Shown here piece after piece: positions 26,582-35,451 of a stretch of 64,000 nt of DNA. The DNA lies in the NCBI GenBank assembly GCA_934087065.1, contig CAKOIS010000004.1, positions 1 through 64,000 of the forward strand, in the 5' to 3' direction. The first letter of the stretch is position 1, and the number at the start of each line of letters is the position of its first letter. The notes below the pieces were generated by a model, which saw only the letters and a list, made by a program, of their open reading frames with translations, was not told the origin of the DNA and did not search any database. The position numbers and the translations under genes are program-made. This stretch comes from an uncultured Bacilli bacterium. Its GTDB lineage: Bacteria > Bacillota_I > Bacilli_A > RF39 > UBA660.

Positions 26582-27732
26582 TTAGTAACATATTTATAAT
26601 AATTGGTATAACTTTATTTATATCAAAGCTAGTGTTAACTCTATTTAATAAAAACAAACCTACAAAAATAAATGTTGATAACCCAAACTACTGCATTCTA
26701 GTGCCTGCTAGAAACGAATCTCACGTAATTGAAGACTTACTACACAGTATAAAAGTTCAAACAAAAAAAATACCATTTGAAAACGTTTATATTATTATAG
26801 AAGACAAAAGTGACCCTACTATAGAAATTGCAAAAAAATATAATGCAAATATATTAATAAGACAAAAGCTAGAACTAAAAAGAAAAGGATATGCTCTAAT
26901 GGAAGCAATAGAATTTATCACAAAAACAAAAAGTTATGACGCATACTTTATATTTGATGCAGACAACATACTAGATAAAAACTATATTAAAGAAATGAAC
27001 AAGTCATTTATGAGTGGCTATGACATAGGTATTGGTTATAGACTAATCAAAAATAAAACAAACAGTATTGCCACTTCTAGTCATTTAATATTTACCCTAA
27101 TAAATGAGTTATCTAATAAAAATAGAAGTAAACACAACATAAACTGTAACTGTTCTGGAACTGGTTTTTATATAACAGGAAAACTTATAAACAAACTAAA
27201 AACTTACCCATTTCACTCACTTACTGAAGACTACGAAATTTCACTATTCGCTTGCATTAACAACTTAACAACAACATATAACAGAAATGCTTTATTCTAT
27301 GATGAACAACCAACAAACTACAAAACATATTTAAAACAAAGAACAAGATGGGTAAGTGGTTACTTTGAAGCAAGAAAAAAATATACAAAAAACTTATTAA
27401 AAAACATAAACTTTAAAAACAAAAACTTTGCTTCAAACTATAACTCCTTTATAGGTATATATGACTTGATTTTCTTACTTATTGGCTTAATACTCAATAT
27501 GTTAAATCACCCACTTTTAATACCATTAATAGTTTACTTAGTTCTCATGTTACTAACAATTTATCTAATACATATAGAAAAAAACTTTAAACTAAACACT
27601 TCACTTTATATAAAAACTATACTAGTGCACCCACTACTTCTTCTTAGTTACATACTCTGTTTAATAAAAGTACTAACTAGTAAAGAAATAACATGGGATG
27701 TTATAGAACACAAAGAGACTTTAAATAAATAA
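26578..27732 (+). CDS. Membrane glycosyltransferase, family 2
   Basis: This 384-residue GT-A enzyme uses a nucleotide sugar to extend an envelope polymer or lipid. An N-terminal hydrophobic segment (1-20) precedes the catalytic domain: YCILVPARNESHVIEDLL, DAYFIFDADNI (metal-binding DxD), HSLTEDYEISL (catalytic-base region TED) and QRTRWVSGYF (QxxRW, the processive-synthase motif). Two or three C-terminal membrane helices follow. QxxRW suggests a processive or chitin/hyaluronan-synthase-like enzyme. The product is unknown. Confidence 0.87.
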   Translation: MISNIFIIIGITLFISKLVLTLFNKNKPTKINVDNPNYCILVPARNESHVIEDLLHSIKVQTKKIPFENVYIIIEDKSDPTIEIAKKYNANILIRQKLELKRKGYALMEAIEFITKTKSYDAYFIFDADNILDKNYIKEMNKSFMSGYDIGIGYRLIKNKTNSIATSSHLIFTLINELSNKNRSKHNINCNCSGTGFYITGKLINKLKTYPFHSLTEDYEISLFACINNLTTTYNRNALFYDEQPTNYKTYLKQRTRWVSGYFEARKKYTKNLLKNINFKNKNFASNYNSFIGIYDLIFLLIGLILNMLNHPLLIPLIVYLVLMLLTIYLIHIEKNFKLNTSLYIKTILVHPLLLLSYILCLIKVLTSKEITWDVIEHKETLNK

Positions 27733-27741
27733 GTCTTTTTT
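27714..27741 (+). terminator. Intrinsic terminator of the glycosyltransferase operon
   Basis: AGACTT pairs with AAGTCT, then T residues. The TAA stop lies in the loop. Confidence 0.75.
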
Positions 27742-27899
27742 AATAACAAAAAAGCATTAATATCTGTACATATTAAATATTACTTTATACTTATACAATC
27801 ACATTAAATTCTGGCTTCTCTTAACCATTTTAAACTAGAAGGTTACTTTTTTTCTAATTTTAGCACTTAAAATTAAAAATGTAAATTTATAAAAACCAT

Positions 27900-27925
27900 T
27901 AAAAAAAATAGACAAAAGTCTATCT
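27900..27925 (-). terminator. Intrinsic terminator of dgkB-psd
   Basis: ATAGAC-TTTT-GTCTAT followed by eight T residues on the minus strand. The psd TAG stop is in the stem. Confidence 0.85.
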
Positions 27926-28780
27926 TTTCTTAACACCAATTTTCTCTCCACACTTAACTCTAGTTTCAATATTTCTAACTGAATTATTAAGAATATCCTT
28001 ATCAATATCAATAACATCTTTTTTAATAAGTAACACAATAGTACTTCCTCCAAACAAGAACATTCCCTTTTCTTCTCCCTTTTTAAACTCATAATTATCA
28101 TGCTTATTCTTAATCTTTCCAACAAGTGTTGCTCCAACTTCAACCTCGACTATATCTCCAAAATTCTTAGTATGAAGTGTAGTATACTCTCTACTGTTTC
28201 TCTTAAAAACCTTACACTTTCTATAAGCAATTGGTCTAACTGTATTTAAAACACCTCTTACAAAATAATTATCTCCTTGACTGCCATCATCAACATAATG
28301 ATATCTATGATAATCGTCTTTACATAACCTAAACACAAGAGCTTTCCCATCAATATAATCTTTGTAAATCTCATCTTCATTAAGTAAATCTCTTACACTA
28401 TAAAAAGAATTCTTTATCTCAAAACAAGAGTACTCATTAACATCATAAACAGTTAACTTAGCATCACATGGGCTTATTAAAACATCCTTATCCTTAATAA
28501 AATCAATTTGTTTTTTCTTTCTAATAAAAAACGAATTAAAACTCTTATATTTAACATCTTCATAAATACTCATATCTATATTATTTTTCTTAATAAATGG
28601 CTTAATAAAAAGCTTAGAAAATCTACCACTCAAAAACAAACCAATTAATTTAGAAATAAAAGGCAAACTTAAAAACTTAATAATAAACCTACCAACAACA
28701 TTACCATAAAGAAAATTAACTAACTTACCCTCTTTATCATAATCTAAATTATCTTCTCTATCTTTAATCATATACAACAT
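27920..28780 (-). CDS. psd: Phosphatidylserine decarboxylase proenzyme
   Basis: Psd converts phosphatidylserine to phosphatidylethanolamine at the membrane using a pyruvoyl group made by self-cleavage. The 286-residue protein has LISPCDAKLTVYD, DDYHRYHYVDDGSQG with the conserved His, and the processing site FLFGGSTIVLL (GST, about residue 252) near the C-terminus. Length is normal. The lipid kinase gene ends 9 nt upstream and its TAG overlaps the psd ribosome site, so they form an operon. No phosphatidylserine synthase is in the window. Confidence 0.92.
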   Translation of the reverse strand: MLYMIKDREDNLDYDKEGKLVNFLYGNVVGRFIIKFLSLPFISKLIGLFLSGRFSKLFIKPFIKKNNIDMSIYEDVKYKSFNSFFIRKKKQIDFIKDKDVLISPCDAKLTVYDVNEYSCFEIKNSFYSVRDLLNEDEIYKDYIDGKALVFRLCKDDYHRYHYVDDGSQGDNYFVRGVLNTVRPIAYRKCKVFKRNSREYTTLHTKNFGDIVEVEVGATLVGKIKNKHDNYEFKKGEEKGMFLFGGSTIVLLIKKDVIDIDKDILNNSVRNIETRVKCGEKIGVKKR

Positions 28781-28789
28781 AATTTATAC

Positions 28790-29728
28790 CTACTTTTCAC
28801 TAAATTCTTCTAAATTAGTAAATAATTTTACTATATTCTTTTTAGGCACAAGCATATACATTTCTTTATTAATAGTAAAAACAAACTCATTTGTATCATG
28901 CCTATACTCTTCTCCATCAAGCACCCAACTACCTGGATGTTCTTTAAACTTAATCTTAAAATTATTAGTTTTATAATACTCTAAACCCGGCATACTCTTA
29001 ACTTCACCTGCAAGTATCTTAGTAGCAAGAGCGATTAACTCTACTTTAGTTTTAGCACTAATCATAAGCACTTCAAACATATCGTCATCAAGTTTTATAT
29101 CATTATAAATATGACTTATTCCACCCATTCTACTAGTATTAGTTACAAACACAAATGAATAAGTTCCACTCTTTTTAACACCATCTATTTCATAATCTAA
29201 ATCGAATAATCTAACTTTCCCAGTAAATTCATGAAGTGCATTAAAAATATAAGCTAGTCTTCCATACTTTTTCTTATACGCTCTTGGAGTATTATAACTA
29301 ACATCAACATAACTACCAATACACGCAACATAAACAAATGGAGTATCATTAATCATACAAATATCAACATTCTTTTTAACTCCACTTACAAGCATCTGAA
29401 CATTAACTATCATATTTTTAGTATAACCATACATTGTACCAACATCATTCATAGTACCAACAGGAAGTTGTGCCATAACAAGCTTATTCTTTCTCATTAA
29501 ATTACCTGTTATGCCTTCATTTAAAGTACCATCCCCTCCAGCACAAATAACTAAATCAACATCATCTTCTAACTCACTTACTATTCTAGTCGCGTCTTTT
29601 GCAGCCTTAGTTGGACACATAACAGTCTCATACTCATTAACTTTCATAATATCAGGAAGTTCTTTAAGATTTTTCTTATCAACAGGTCTTCCACTTTCAG
29701 GATTATATATAACTACACATTTTTTCAT
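28790..29728 (-). CDS. dgkB: Diacylglycerol/lipid kinase (DagK/DgkB/YegS family)
   Basis: This soluble kinase phosphorylates diacylglycerol to phosphatidic acid, which recycles the diacylglycerol left when LtaS takes glycerol phosphate from phosphatidylglycerol. The 312-residue protein has YNPESGRP (residues 8-15), the catalytic nucleotide motif CAGGDGTLNE (about 61-70), LPVGTMNDVG and SWVLDGE near the C-terminus. Length is normal. The ribosome site is GAGGCG. It is in an operon with psd. Confidence 0.92.
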   Translation of the reverse strand: MKKCVVIYNPESGRPVDKKNLKELPDIMKVNEYETVMCPTKAAKDATRIVSELEDDVDLVICAGGDGTLNEGITGNLMRKNKLVMAQLPVGTMNDVGTMYGYTKNMIVNVQMLVSGVKKNVDICMINDTPFVYVACIGSYVDVSYNTPRAYKKKYGRLAYIFNALHEFTGKVRLFDLDYEIDGVKKSGTYSFVFVTNTSRMGGISHIYNDIKLDDDMFEVLMISAKTKVELIALATKILAGEVKSMPGLEYYKTNNFKIKFKEHPGSWVLDGEEYRHDTNEFVFTINKEMYMLVPKKNIVKLFTNLEEFSEK

Positions 29729-29826
29729 ATTTTAAACGCCTCATAGATATTGTACCAAATTCCTAACTAAAAGTCTATACAAAGAAAAAGAAACAATACC
29801 GTTATTTAAAACAAAAAACAAGTGTA

Positions 29827-29866
29827 TTTTACATTTTGAGAAAGTTTTGTTTTACATTTTGAGAAA
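29827..29866. repeat. Two direct copies of a 17-nt sequence
   Basis: TTTTACATTTTGAGAAA occurs at 29827-29843 and 29850-29866, identical, with a 23-nt period. It lies between the dgkB promoter region and the terminator at 29863-29896. Confidence 0.6.
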
Positions 29867-29896
29867 AAAAGAAAGTCTTAACTTAAAACTTTCTTA
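29863..29896 (-). terminator. Intrinsic terminator downstream of htrA and the ORF remnant
   Basis: AGAAAGT pairs with ACTTTCT on the minus strand, followed by a T run. The stop of the 64-codon open stretch at 29878-30072 lies in the loop. Confidence 0.75.
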
Positions 29897-30072
29897 ATAT
29901 TATTTATAATATCATTCATATCTAATTCTTCACTAATAAACATATCAACATAATCTATATTTTCTTGATTACCTATAGCTATAATTTTAATATTACTAGA
30001 TATATCTTCTTTTATAGTTTGTAAGTTACGAGAAACAACAAAAGAAAAAACTAGGACTACTTGCTTCCTAGT
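29878..30072 (-). pseudogene. Unstarted 64-codon coding-like stretch after htrA
   Basis: The minus strand is open from 30072 to a TAA at 29878 and reads with protein-like composition: VVLVFSFVVSRNLQTIKEDI, then NIKIIAIGN and DMNDIINNIKKVLS. The pattern resembles the end of a small alpha/beta domain. There is no ATG, GTG or TTG near its 5' end, and it overlaps the last codons of htrA in another frame. It stops inside a terminator, as many real genes here do. It is most likely the 3' remnant of a decayed gene; a small gene with an unusual start is the alternative. Confidence 0.45.
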
Positions 30073-31136
30073 TTAACCTTCAAATCAACTGTCTTACCAT
30101 TTCTAATAACAGTTATACTAATTGTCTCTCCTACTTTATGACTATATAATTGATACCTAAACTCAGCTACATCACTTACTTTATTATCTCCTACTTTAAT
30201 AATTACATCTTCACTTTGTAGTCCAGCTTTACTTCCAGCACTATTCTTTTCAACATCAACTACAACTACACCCTCAGTAATATCCTTATCAAGTCTAATT
30301 CCTGCATAAGCAAGTTGCATTGTACTTGTAGCATTAAGCATACTAACACCTATATAAGGTCTACTAATTTTACCATCTTCTCTTAAACTATTTGCATAAT
30401 TGATAGCGTCTTCTATTGGAATAGCAAAACCAATGCCTTCAATAGTGTTCTGAACAATTTTCATACTATTAATTCCTATTACTTCTCCATTAGCATTACT
30501 TAAAGGTCCCCCACTATTACCTGGGTTAATCGCAGCATCTGTTTGCATAACATTCATAATCCAGTCAGCACTAGAGCCATTTATACTAACACTAACCATT
30601 CTATCTTTTCCACTTAAAATACCTCTTGTTACAGTACCTCTAAAGTTTTTTCCCATTGGACTACCTATAGTAAACACAGTATCTCCAACTTTAACTTCAG
30701 AACTCTTTCCAATAGTCGCAACACTTTTAATTGTATTTTTATCAACTTTTAAAACTGCTATATCTGCATACTCATCACTTCCTACAACCTTTGCTGTAGT
30801 CTCAGTATCATCACTATAAGTAATATTTATAGTTTCAGCTCCTTCAATAACATGATGATTTGTCATAATATATCCATACTCGTCATCAGTATCATATACA
30901 AACCCAGTACCAGTACCAGCTAAAGTATTCTTTTGATAAGTTTCAATTACAACAACTGAATCTTTAACCTTATCAACACTCTCACTAATACCAGTATCAG
31001 TAATATTCACGTTCTTTTCACTTATTGTCTTAACTACACTATTATTAGGAAACAAATACATTGCTCCTACAACAGCACTTACACCAATTAATAAGCCTAT
31101 AATTACAGTAACAACATAACTTATAAACTTTCTCAT
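30057..31136 (-). CDS. htrA: HtrA/DegP-type serine protease with PDZ domain
   Basis: This 359-residue membrane-anchored protease handles misfolded exported proteins. An N-terminal helix (about residues 5-28) precedes the trypsin-like domain with His in MTNHHVIE, Asp in YADIAVLKV and Ser in INPGNSGGPL, then a PDZ domain (about 255-355: AGLQSEDVIIKVGDNKVSD). Length is normal for a single-PDZ HtrA. The ribosome site is AAGGAAGGTG. It starts 13 nt after the Abi_2 gene ends, so the two are probably co-transcribed. Confidence 0.94.
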   Translation of the reverse strand: MRKFISYVVTVIIGLLIGVSAVVGAMYLFPNNSVVKTISEKNVNITDTGISESVDKVKDSVVVIETYQKNTLAGTGTGFVYDTDDEYGYIMTNHHVIEGAETINITYSDDTETTAKVVGSDEYADIAVLKVDKNTIKSVATIGKSSEVKVGDTVFTIGSPMGKNFRGTVTRGILSGKDRMVSVSINGSSADWIMNVMQTDAAINPGNSGGPLSNANGEVIGINSMKIVQNTIEGIGFAIPIEDAINYANSLREDGKISRPYIGVSMLNATSTMQLAYAGIRLDKDITEGVVVVDVEKNSAGSKAGLQSEDVIIKVGDNKVSDVAEFRYQLYSHKVGETISITVIRNGKTVDLKVKLGSK

Positions 31137-31149
31137 TTTTACACCTTCC

Positions 31150-32085
31150 TTAATCTAAATACATTATATCTTTATAATTACTTGGAAATCCCATCTTTTC
31201 TATTACATCATCTATCTTAATAGAATTAAGTTTACCACTAAGTCTATCTAACTCATAATTAATTTCATTCATCATCATCTTAAAATCAACATCAGTCAAA
31301 AGTCTCTTTAGAATAATTATCAAAGCAAATATATCATTCTTACCATTTATATACTCCCCATCTATCTTCTGAATATTCAAAATACTATGATATTTTGTAT
31401 CTGGTATCATCCTCTGAGTAAAATGATCAAACGTAACATCCTCATGCGCACATAAATTTCTATAGTTTGCTAGTATTGGTAAATAAGTTTCCATCTCTTC
31501 AGGCTCTATTTTATAAACACTTGAAATACTAAATTTATCTTCTTCTTTTAAAATACTAAACATTTCACTAATCAAACCAAAACTAATAACCTTAACACCT
31601 ATCCATAAAGGAATGTATCCATAATTATCCATATAATGGCTTGTCGCACCATGCTGTTTACCATTAACTCTAAACTGTCTTTTAACCTTTCTTAATAAAT
31701 CATTAATTTGTCTAGCCTTTTCCTTATCATTATCAAAATTACCTGGATTTAAATAATTCTTTTCTTTAAAACCATAATTCTTACTTAATATATAACTAAA
31801 TATAGATTTATAGTTATTCTCAACTATTAAGATATTTTTAAATATAATATTCCTAAACATTCTATCAAACACAAATAAACTATACACCTCATCAAAAGTA
31901 GTCCCATCTATAAACTTTCTAGACGCATCTTTCTTCAAAAACACATGTCTATACCCCATAATAAAGAAGTAATTCTCTCTAAGTAAAACTTCTTTAGTAT
32001 AAGCTTCATCATTTATAATAAGTCCCTTTTCCTTTAATATATTTATTTGTTCATCCAGAGTTTTAAAAACTTTTGCTGTACTCAT
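31150..32085 (-). CDS. Abi_2 (AbiD/AbiF-like) abortive-infection family protein, HEPN type
   Basis: This 311-residue protein is in the AbiD/AbiF family (PF07751), whose lactococcal members stop phage growth. Visible are the family start KTLDEQINILKEKGLII, RENYFFIMGYRH, GYIPLWIGVKVISFG and, near residue 220, YRNLCAHED. The last fits the RxxxxH motif of HEPN ribonucleases. I prefer ATG 32085, preceded by AGGTGA at 7 nt, over GTG 32091. It lies just upstream of htrA in what looks like one transcript, an unusual setting. No other phage gene is adjacent. Confidence 0.85.
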   Translation of the reverse strand: MSTAKVFKTLDEQINILKEKGLIINDEAYTKEVLLRENYFFIMGYRHVFLKKDASRKFIDGTTFDEVYSLFVFDRMFRNIIFKNILIVENNYKSIFSYILSKNYGFKEKNYLNPGNFDNDKEKARQINDLLRKVKRQFRVNGKQHGATSHYMDNYGYIPLWIGVKVISFGLISEMFSILKEEDKFSISSVYKIEPEEMETYLPILANYRNLCAHEDVTFDHFTQRMIPDTKYHSILNIQKIDGEYINGKNDIFALIIILKRLLTDVDFKMMMNEINYELDRLSGKLNSIKIDDVIEKMGFPSNYKDIMYLD

Positions 32086-32155
32086 CCTCACATCACCTAG
32101 AATAATTTTATCACAAAGGTTAAATTATTACCACTTTTTTCACAAACTTTTCGTT

Positions 32156-32362
32156 TTAGTTTACCTTTTTAATAGGTGGTTTAATAGGCATAATTATAGT
32201 TGCAAGTATATAAATAAGTAATCCACTTCCATAAACACATGACAAAATCACCCATAATAATCTAATTAAAGTAACATCTATATCTAAGTATTCACTTATT
32301 CCCATACATACACCACTAATCATTTTACCTTCATTAACTCTATATAATTTCTTATTTTTCAT
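32156..32362 (-). CDS. PspC-domain small membrane protein
   Basis: This 68-residue protein has the PspC core: KLYRVNEGKMISGVCMGISE followed by a hydrophobic helix (about residues 33-58). PspC domains occur in envelope-stress regulators. Here the domain stands alone, as in many Firmicutes. The ribosome site is GGAGGT. No other psp or lia genes are in the window. Confidence 0.9.
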   Translation of the reverse strand: MKNKKLYRVNEGKMISGVCMGISEYLDIDVTLIRLLWVILSCVYGSGLLIYILATIIMPIKPPIKKVN

Positions 32363-32851
32363 ACTCTACCTCCACATAAATATAATTACTTCTTATATAG
32401 TTACTAACCTTATCATTTAAAGTGTGCATATACCGATTTAACAAGCTAACTATATAATCACTTCCATACTTTCTTACTACCATTAATTCTACCACATTTA
32501 GCTTTCTAAATAAAGAAAAAACTTTACTTTAAATTAAAACTAAAACAAACACATTTTTATTTAAATACTATAATATTAATTAAGTATTAACTACTAACTC
32601 AAATATATTTAATAAATTAATTTTATAATCATAAACACATTACCTAAGTAACTTATTAGCATCTATATATATTCCATAATAACCTACAATTTTTAAACAT
32701 TTTATATTTCCAACACTTCAAACCGAAAAACTTTACATTTTCACATACTTTTTCGGTAAAAAGCACAAAAACTTTGTATATTTAGAAACTTTTTATACTT
32801 AAAGGTATATTAAAAGGAAGTGGAACAAATTCCCCTTCCTTAAATAAATTA
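32363..32851. other. 489-nt intergenic region with one hairpin and a terminator
   Basis: I see no coding-like frame and no RNA gene in this AT-rich stretch. It holds a perfect 9-bp inverted repeat, ACCGAAAAA (32722-32730) with TTTTTCGGT (32749-32757), and the rpsI terminator near 32813-32845. The PspC promoter probably lies next to 32363. Confidence 0.5.
32811..32845 (-). terminator. Intrinsic terminator of rplM-rpsI
   Basis: AAGGAAGGGGAA pairs with TTCCACTTCCTT with one mismatch region around TTTG on the minus strand, then TTAAT. Confidence 0.7.
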
Positions 32852-33250
32852 CTATCTCTTACTGAATTGTGGAGCACGTCTAGCTTTCTTAAGACCATAT
32901 TTCTTACGTTCTTTAATTCTAGCATCTCTAGTTATCATACCAGCACCTTTTAAAGTAGGTCTATAACCTTCACTATCAACTTCAATTAAAGCTCTAGCAA
33001 TACCTAATCTAATAGCACCAGTTTGTCCACTAAAACCTCCACCTTTAACAGTAACTTCAATATCATATTGACCATCAGTTCCTGTAAGTACAAGTGGTTG
33101 TTTTAAATCCATTACTAAAGTATCATAAGGCATATATTCATTAACATCAACACCATTAACGATAATACTACCTTTACCACTAGTCATTCTAACTTGAGCT
33201 ACACTTCTTTTTCTTCTTCCTGTAGCTGTATAAACTTTCTTATCTGCCAT
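32852..33250 (-). CDS. rpsI: 30S ribosomal protein S9
   Basis: This 132-residue protein of the small-subunit head reaches the P-site tRNA with its basic tail. It shows TGRRKRSVAQVRM at the start, VTVKGGGFSGQTGAIRLGIA and the conserved KKARRAPQFSKR C-terminus. The ribosome site is AGGAGG. It follows rplM by 8 nt, the usual L13-S9 operon. Confidence 0.98.
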   Translation of the reverse strand: MADKKVYTATGRRKRSVAQVRMTSGKGSIIVNGVDVNEYMPYDTLVMDLKQPLVLTGTDGQYDIEVTVKGGGFSGQTGAIRLGIARALIEVDSEGYRPTLKGAGMITRDARIKERKKYGLKKARRAPQFSKR

Positions 33251-33258
33251 AATTCCTC

Positions 33259-33687
33259 CTATAATTCAATCTTTTCAGGCTTTTGAGCTTCATGATTATG
33301 ATTTTCTCCTTCATAAACAAATAACTTCTTGTACATTTGTCTACCAAGTCTATTCTTAGGAAGCATTCCTTTAACAGCTCTTTCAACCATTTCAACTGGA
33401 TATTGTTCTTTCATAACCTTAGCAGTTCTTTCTCTTAATCCACCTGGAAATCCACTATGATTATAATATACTTTCTTATTTAATTTGTCGCCAGTTAAAT
33501 TAACTTTACCAGCATTTACTATAATAACTGCATCCCCACAATTAATATGAGGTGTAAAAGTTACTTTATGTTTACCACGTAAGATATGTGCTGCCTTAAC
33601 TGCAACTTTACCTAAAGTTTCACCCTCAGCATCAATTAAATACCATTTTGTAGAAACATCTTCATTTCTTAACATAAATGTTTTCAT
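33259..33687 (-). CDS. rplM: 50S ribosomal protein L13
   Basis: L13 is an early-assembly protein of the large subunit. The true start is ATG 33687 (MKTFMLRNED), preceded by AAGGAG, giving 142 residues, the normal size; an in-frame ATG further upstream would add an unlikely N-terminal extension. Conserved blocks are WYLIDAEGETLGKVA, LRGKHKVTFTPH, NHSGFPGGLRERT and GMLPKNRLGRQMYKKL. The roughly 80-nt leader could hold an L13-type autoregulatory structure, which I cannot confirm by eye. Confidence 0.97.
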   Translation of the reverse strand: MKTFMLRNEDVSTKWYLIDAEGETLGKVAVKAAHILRGKHKVTFTPHINCGDAVIIVNAGKVNLTGDKLNKKVYYNHSGFPGGLRERTAKVMKEQYPVEMVERAVKGMLPKNRLGRQMYKKLFVYEGENHNHEAQKPEKIEL

Positions 33688-33888
33688 ATAAATTCTCCTT
33701 CTTAATTTTCTATCCTTATATATAAGACTTCCCACATCCACATACAAAGATAATTTATAAAAATGTACCAAGAATAATTATACAATAACACATATGAAAA
33801 AATCAAGCATAAAATAACACTTTTTACCTAAAACTAGCAAAAAAAATAACCATTTTAACTAAATTTACCCATTTATACAAAACTTTAG

Positions 33889-33917
33889 TTGACAAACACC
33901 AAATAAAATAATAAAAT
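33889..33917 (+). promoter_or_regulatory. Sigma-A-type promoter of the modular surface protein gene
   Basis: TTGACA (33889-33894), a 17-nt spacer, TAAAAT (33912-33917), with an overlapping TATAAT at 33918. It is 40 nt before the start codon. Confidence 0.7.
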
Positions 33918-33956
33918 TATAATAGAAAAGAAGAGTAAAAATTGGAGGAATTAAAT

Positions 33957-35060
33957 ATGAAAAAGAAATCAAATGCACTTGTATATATACTTTTATTTTT
34001 AATAACTATATGTTTAGCTGGAGGAATTGTTGGTCTAATGGCAAAGAAAAGCGGAGTAAATAATAACTCTGATACAAAAAAAGATCCGAAAGACTTCAAA
34101 ATAACTTACAAATACTACTTAGATGGTGAAGAAGTAAGCGAAATGATTAAACAAGACACAATTCAAGTAGAAAACTCAGAATTTGAAGGTGTAATGGATA
34201 AAAAAGATTTATACACATATGATAAATACACTTGTACTAATGAAGTAACTGGTTCTTGGAATAATGAAGAATGGACATTTACTCCAGAATTAACTGCTGA
34301 CACAACTTGTAGACTATATTTCTTAAAAAACTTCCATGAAGTAACAGTAAACACTACTAATGGGTTACTTCCAAACAATACTAATACACAAAAATTCCTA
34401 ATAGAAAGAAATAACTCAAAAATAACAAACGTAATTCCAACTGAAGGATATAAAATAGACACGACTAACTTAAAGTGTACTAACGAAGTAAATGCTGTAT
34501 ATAACGAAGAAACAAAAGACTTAACAATATCTAATGTTAACAAAGATAGCATTTGTACTGTACCTTTTGCAATAAGAGGCTATGAAGTAGAAATTCAAGT
34601 TTCAATGGGAGAAGCTAAAGAAACTAAAAAAACAGCTAACTTTGGAGACACAGTAACATTTGAAACAACCCCACTTGAAAATTACATATTTGATACAGTT
34701 AACTGTACTAACAATCAAGTTGCAGAATTCGACCAAGTAAGTAACATACTTTCAATAAAAAATTTAAATAACGATACAAAATGTGTAGTACAATTTAAAC
34801 AAAACAAACATCAAGTTAGCCTAAAAGTTGTAGGTGGAGCATTAGTTAATGTTAAATCACCTTTATCAGTAGACAACAATGGAACAGCTGTGTTTCCAAT
34901 AGACAAAAACGAAGGATACAAATACACTGGAGCTAAACTAACATGTGATGGAGTAACAGTTGAAAGTGAATTAAGTAGCAACATCTTAAAAATTAAAAAT
35001 GTAACACAAGACTTAAACTGCACATACACTTTAGCAGAAGATACAACTGAAAGCGAATAG
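33957..35060 (+). CDS. Membrane-anchored surface protein with repeated Cys-containing beta modules
   Basis: This 367-residue protein has a membrane helix at residues 7-29 and then an extracellular part of four or so modules of about 70 residues. Each holds a rising pattern (EGYKYTGAKLTC) and ends LKIKNV..D.NCTY or similar, with two Cys that probably form a disulfide. The same module occurs singly in the surface proteins at 2596 and 44958. The fold resembles the beta-repeats of Gram-positive adhesins. ATG 33957 has GGAGG; an upstream TTG does not. It ends in an acidic ESE tail and has no LPXTG. Function unknown, perhaps adhesion. Confidence 0.7.
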   Translation: MKKKSNALVYILLFLITICLAGGIVGLMAKKSGVNNNSDTKKDPKDFKITYKYYLDGEEVSEMIKQDTIQVENSEFEGVMDKKDLYTYDKYTCTNEVTGSWNNEEWTFTPELTADTTCRLYFLKNFHEVTVNTTNGLLPNNTNTQKFLIERNNSKITNVIPTEGYKIDTTNLKCTNEVNAVYNEETKDLTISNVNKDSICTVPFAIRGYEVEIQVSMGEAKETKKTANFGDTVTFETTPLENYIFDTVNCTNNQVAEFDQVSNILSIKNLNNDTKCVVQFKQNKHQVSLKVVGGALVNVKSPLSVDNNGTAVFPIDKNEGYKYTGAKLTCDGVTVESELSSNILKIKNVTQDLNCTYTLAEDTTESE

Positions 35061-35067
35061 CTTAATA

Positions 35068-35098
35068 AGAAGTAATTGTTGAAATTGCTTCTTTTTTA
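35068..35098 (+). terminator. Intrinsic terminator of the modular surface protein gene
   Basis: AGAAGTAATT and AATTGCTTCT pair with one mismatch around GTTGA, then T residues. Confidence 0.75.
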
Positions 35099-35134
35099 TA
35101 TTATCAAATTGTATGTTTAATACAACTTATTTAA

Positions 35135-35339
35135 AAGTATAAAATAGACAATAATACAAAAAATAGAAATAATAACATCGAAGTAAAAATGCAAAATAAC
35201 ACTATTTGGTTAAATCAAGAACAATTAGTTAAATTATATAATTCAAGTAAATCTAATATATCTAAATATATATTTAAAGAAAGAAAATTCAGTTGTTCGG
35301 AATTTCCGAACAACTGAAAATGAAAGTATTAGAAAATAA
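35135..35339 (+). pseudogene. Decayed RhuM-family gene fragment (N-terminal part, frameshifted)
   Basis: In the frame of an ATG at 35189 the sequence reads NNIEVKMQNNTIWLNQEQLV, then KLYNSSKSNISKYIFKERKF. This matches the start of RhuM/DUF1016-neighbour proteins (..EV..ENETVWLTQEQ..ELF...NIS.HI). At about 35288 the frame shifts, and SVVRNFRTTENES continues in the next frame to a TAA at 35337. VVRNFRTT is the next conserved RhuM block. The rest of the gene (about 300 residues) is missing, and 35397-35427 holds a terminator. Without the shift, a 42-codon peptide ends at 35317. Confidence 0.65.
35288..35318. repeat. Perfect 31-nt palindrome inside the RhuM remnant
   Basis: TTCAGTTGTTCGGAA and TTCCGAACAACTGAA are exact 15-bp arms around one T. 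In the shifted frame the palindrome codes for VVRNFRTT, so it may be a coding coincidence conserved in RhuM genes rather than a regulatory site. Confidence 0.7.
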
Positions 35340-35396
35340 AAATTAATATTTCAATTACATATTGATTTTTATTATTATCATAATAAACAATAATTT

Positions 35397-35427
35397 ACAT
35401 AAGCTTTTAAACTTATGTATTTTTTAT
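35397..35427 (+). terminator. Intrinsic terminator before dusB
   Basis: ACATAAG-CTTTTAAA-CTTATGT followed by ATTTTTT. It insulates dusB from the upstream remnant. Confidence 0.7.
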
Positions 35428-35451
35428 TTCAAAAACCTTAAATAACTTTTA

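Noticed and set aside
27825..27860. Hairpin TAACC...GGTTA with T-run, possible third terminator
   Set aside because: The 5-bp arms with a loop of about 14 nt are weak, and no transcript needing it is evident.
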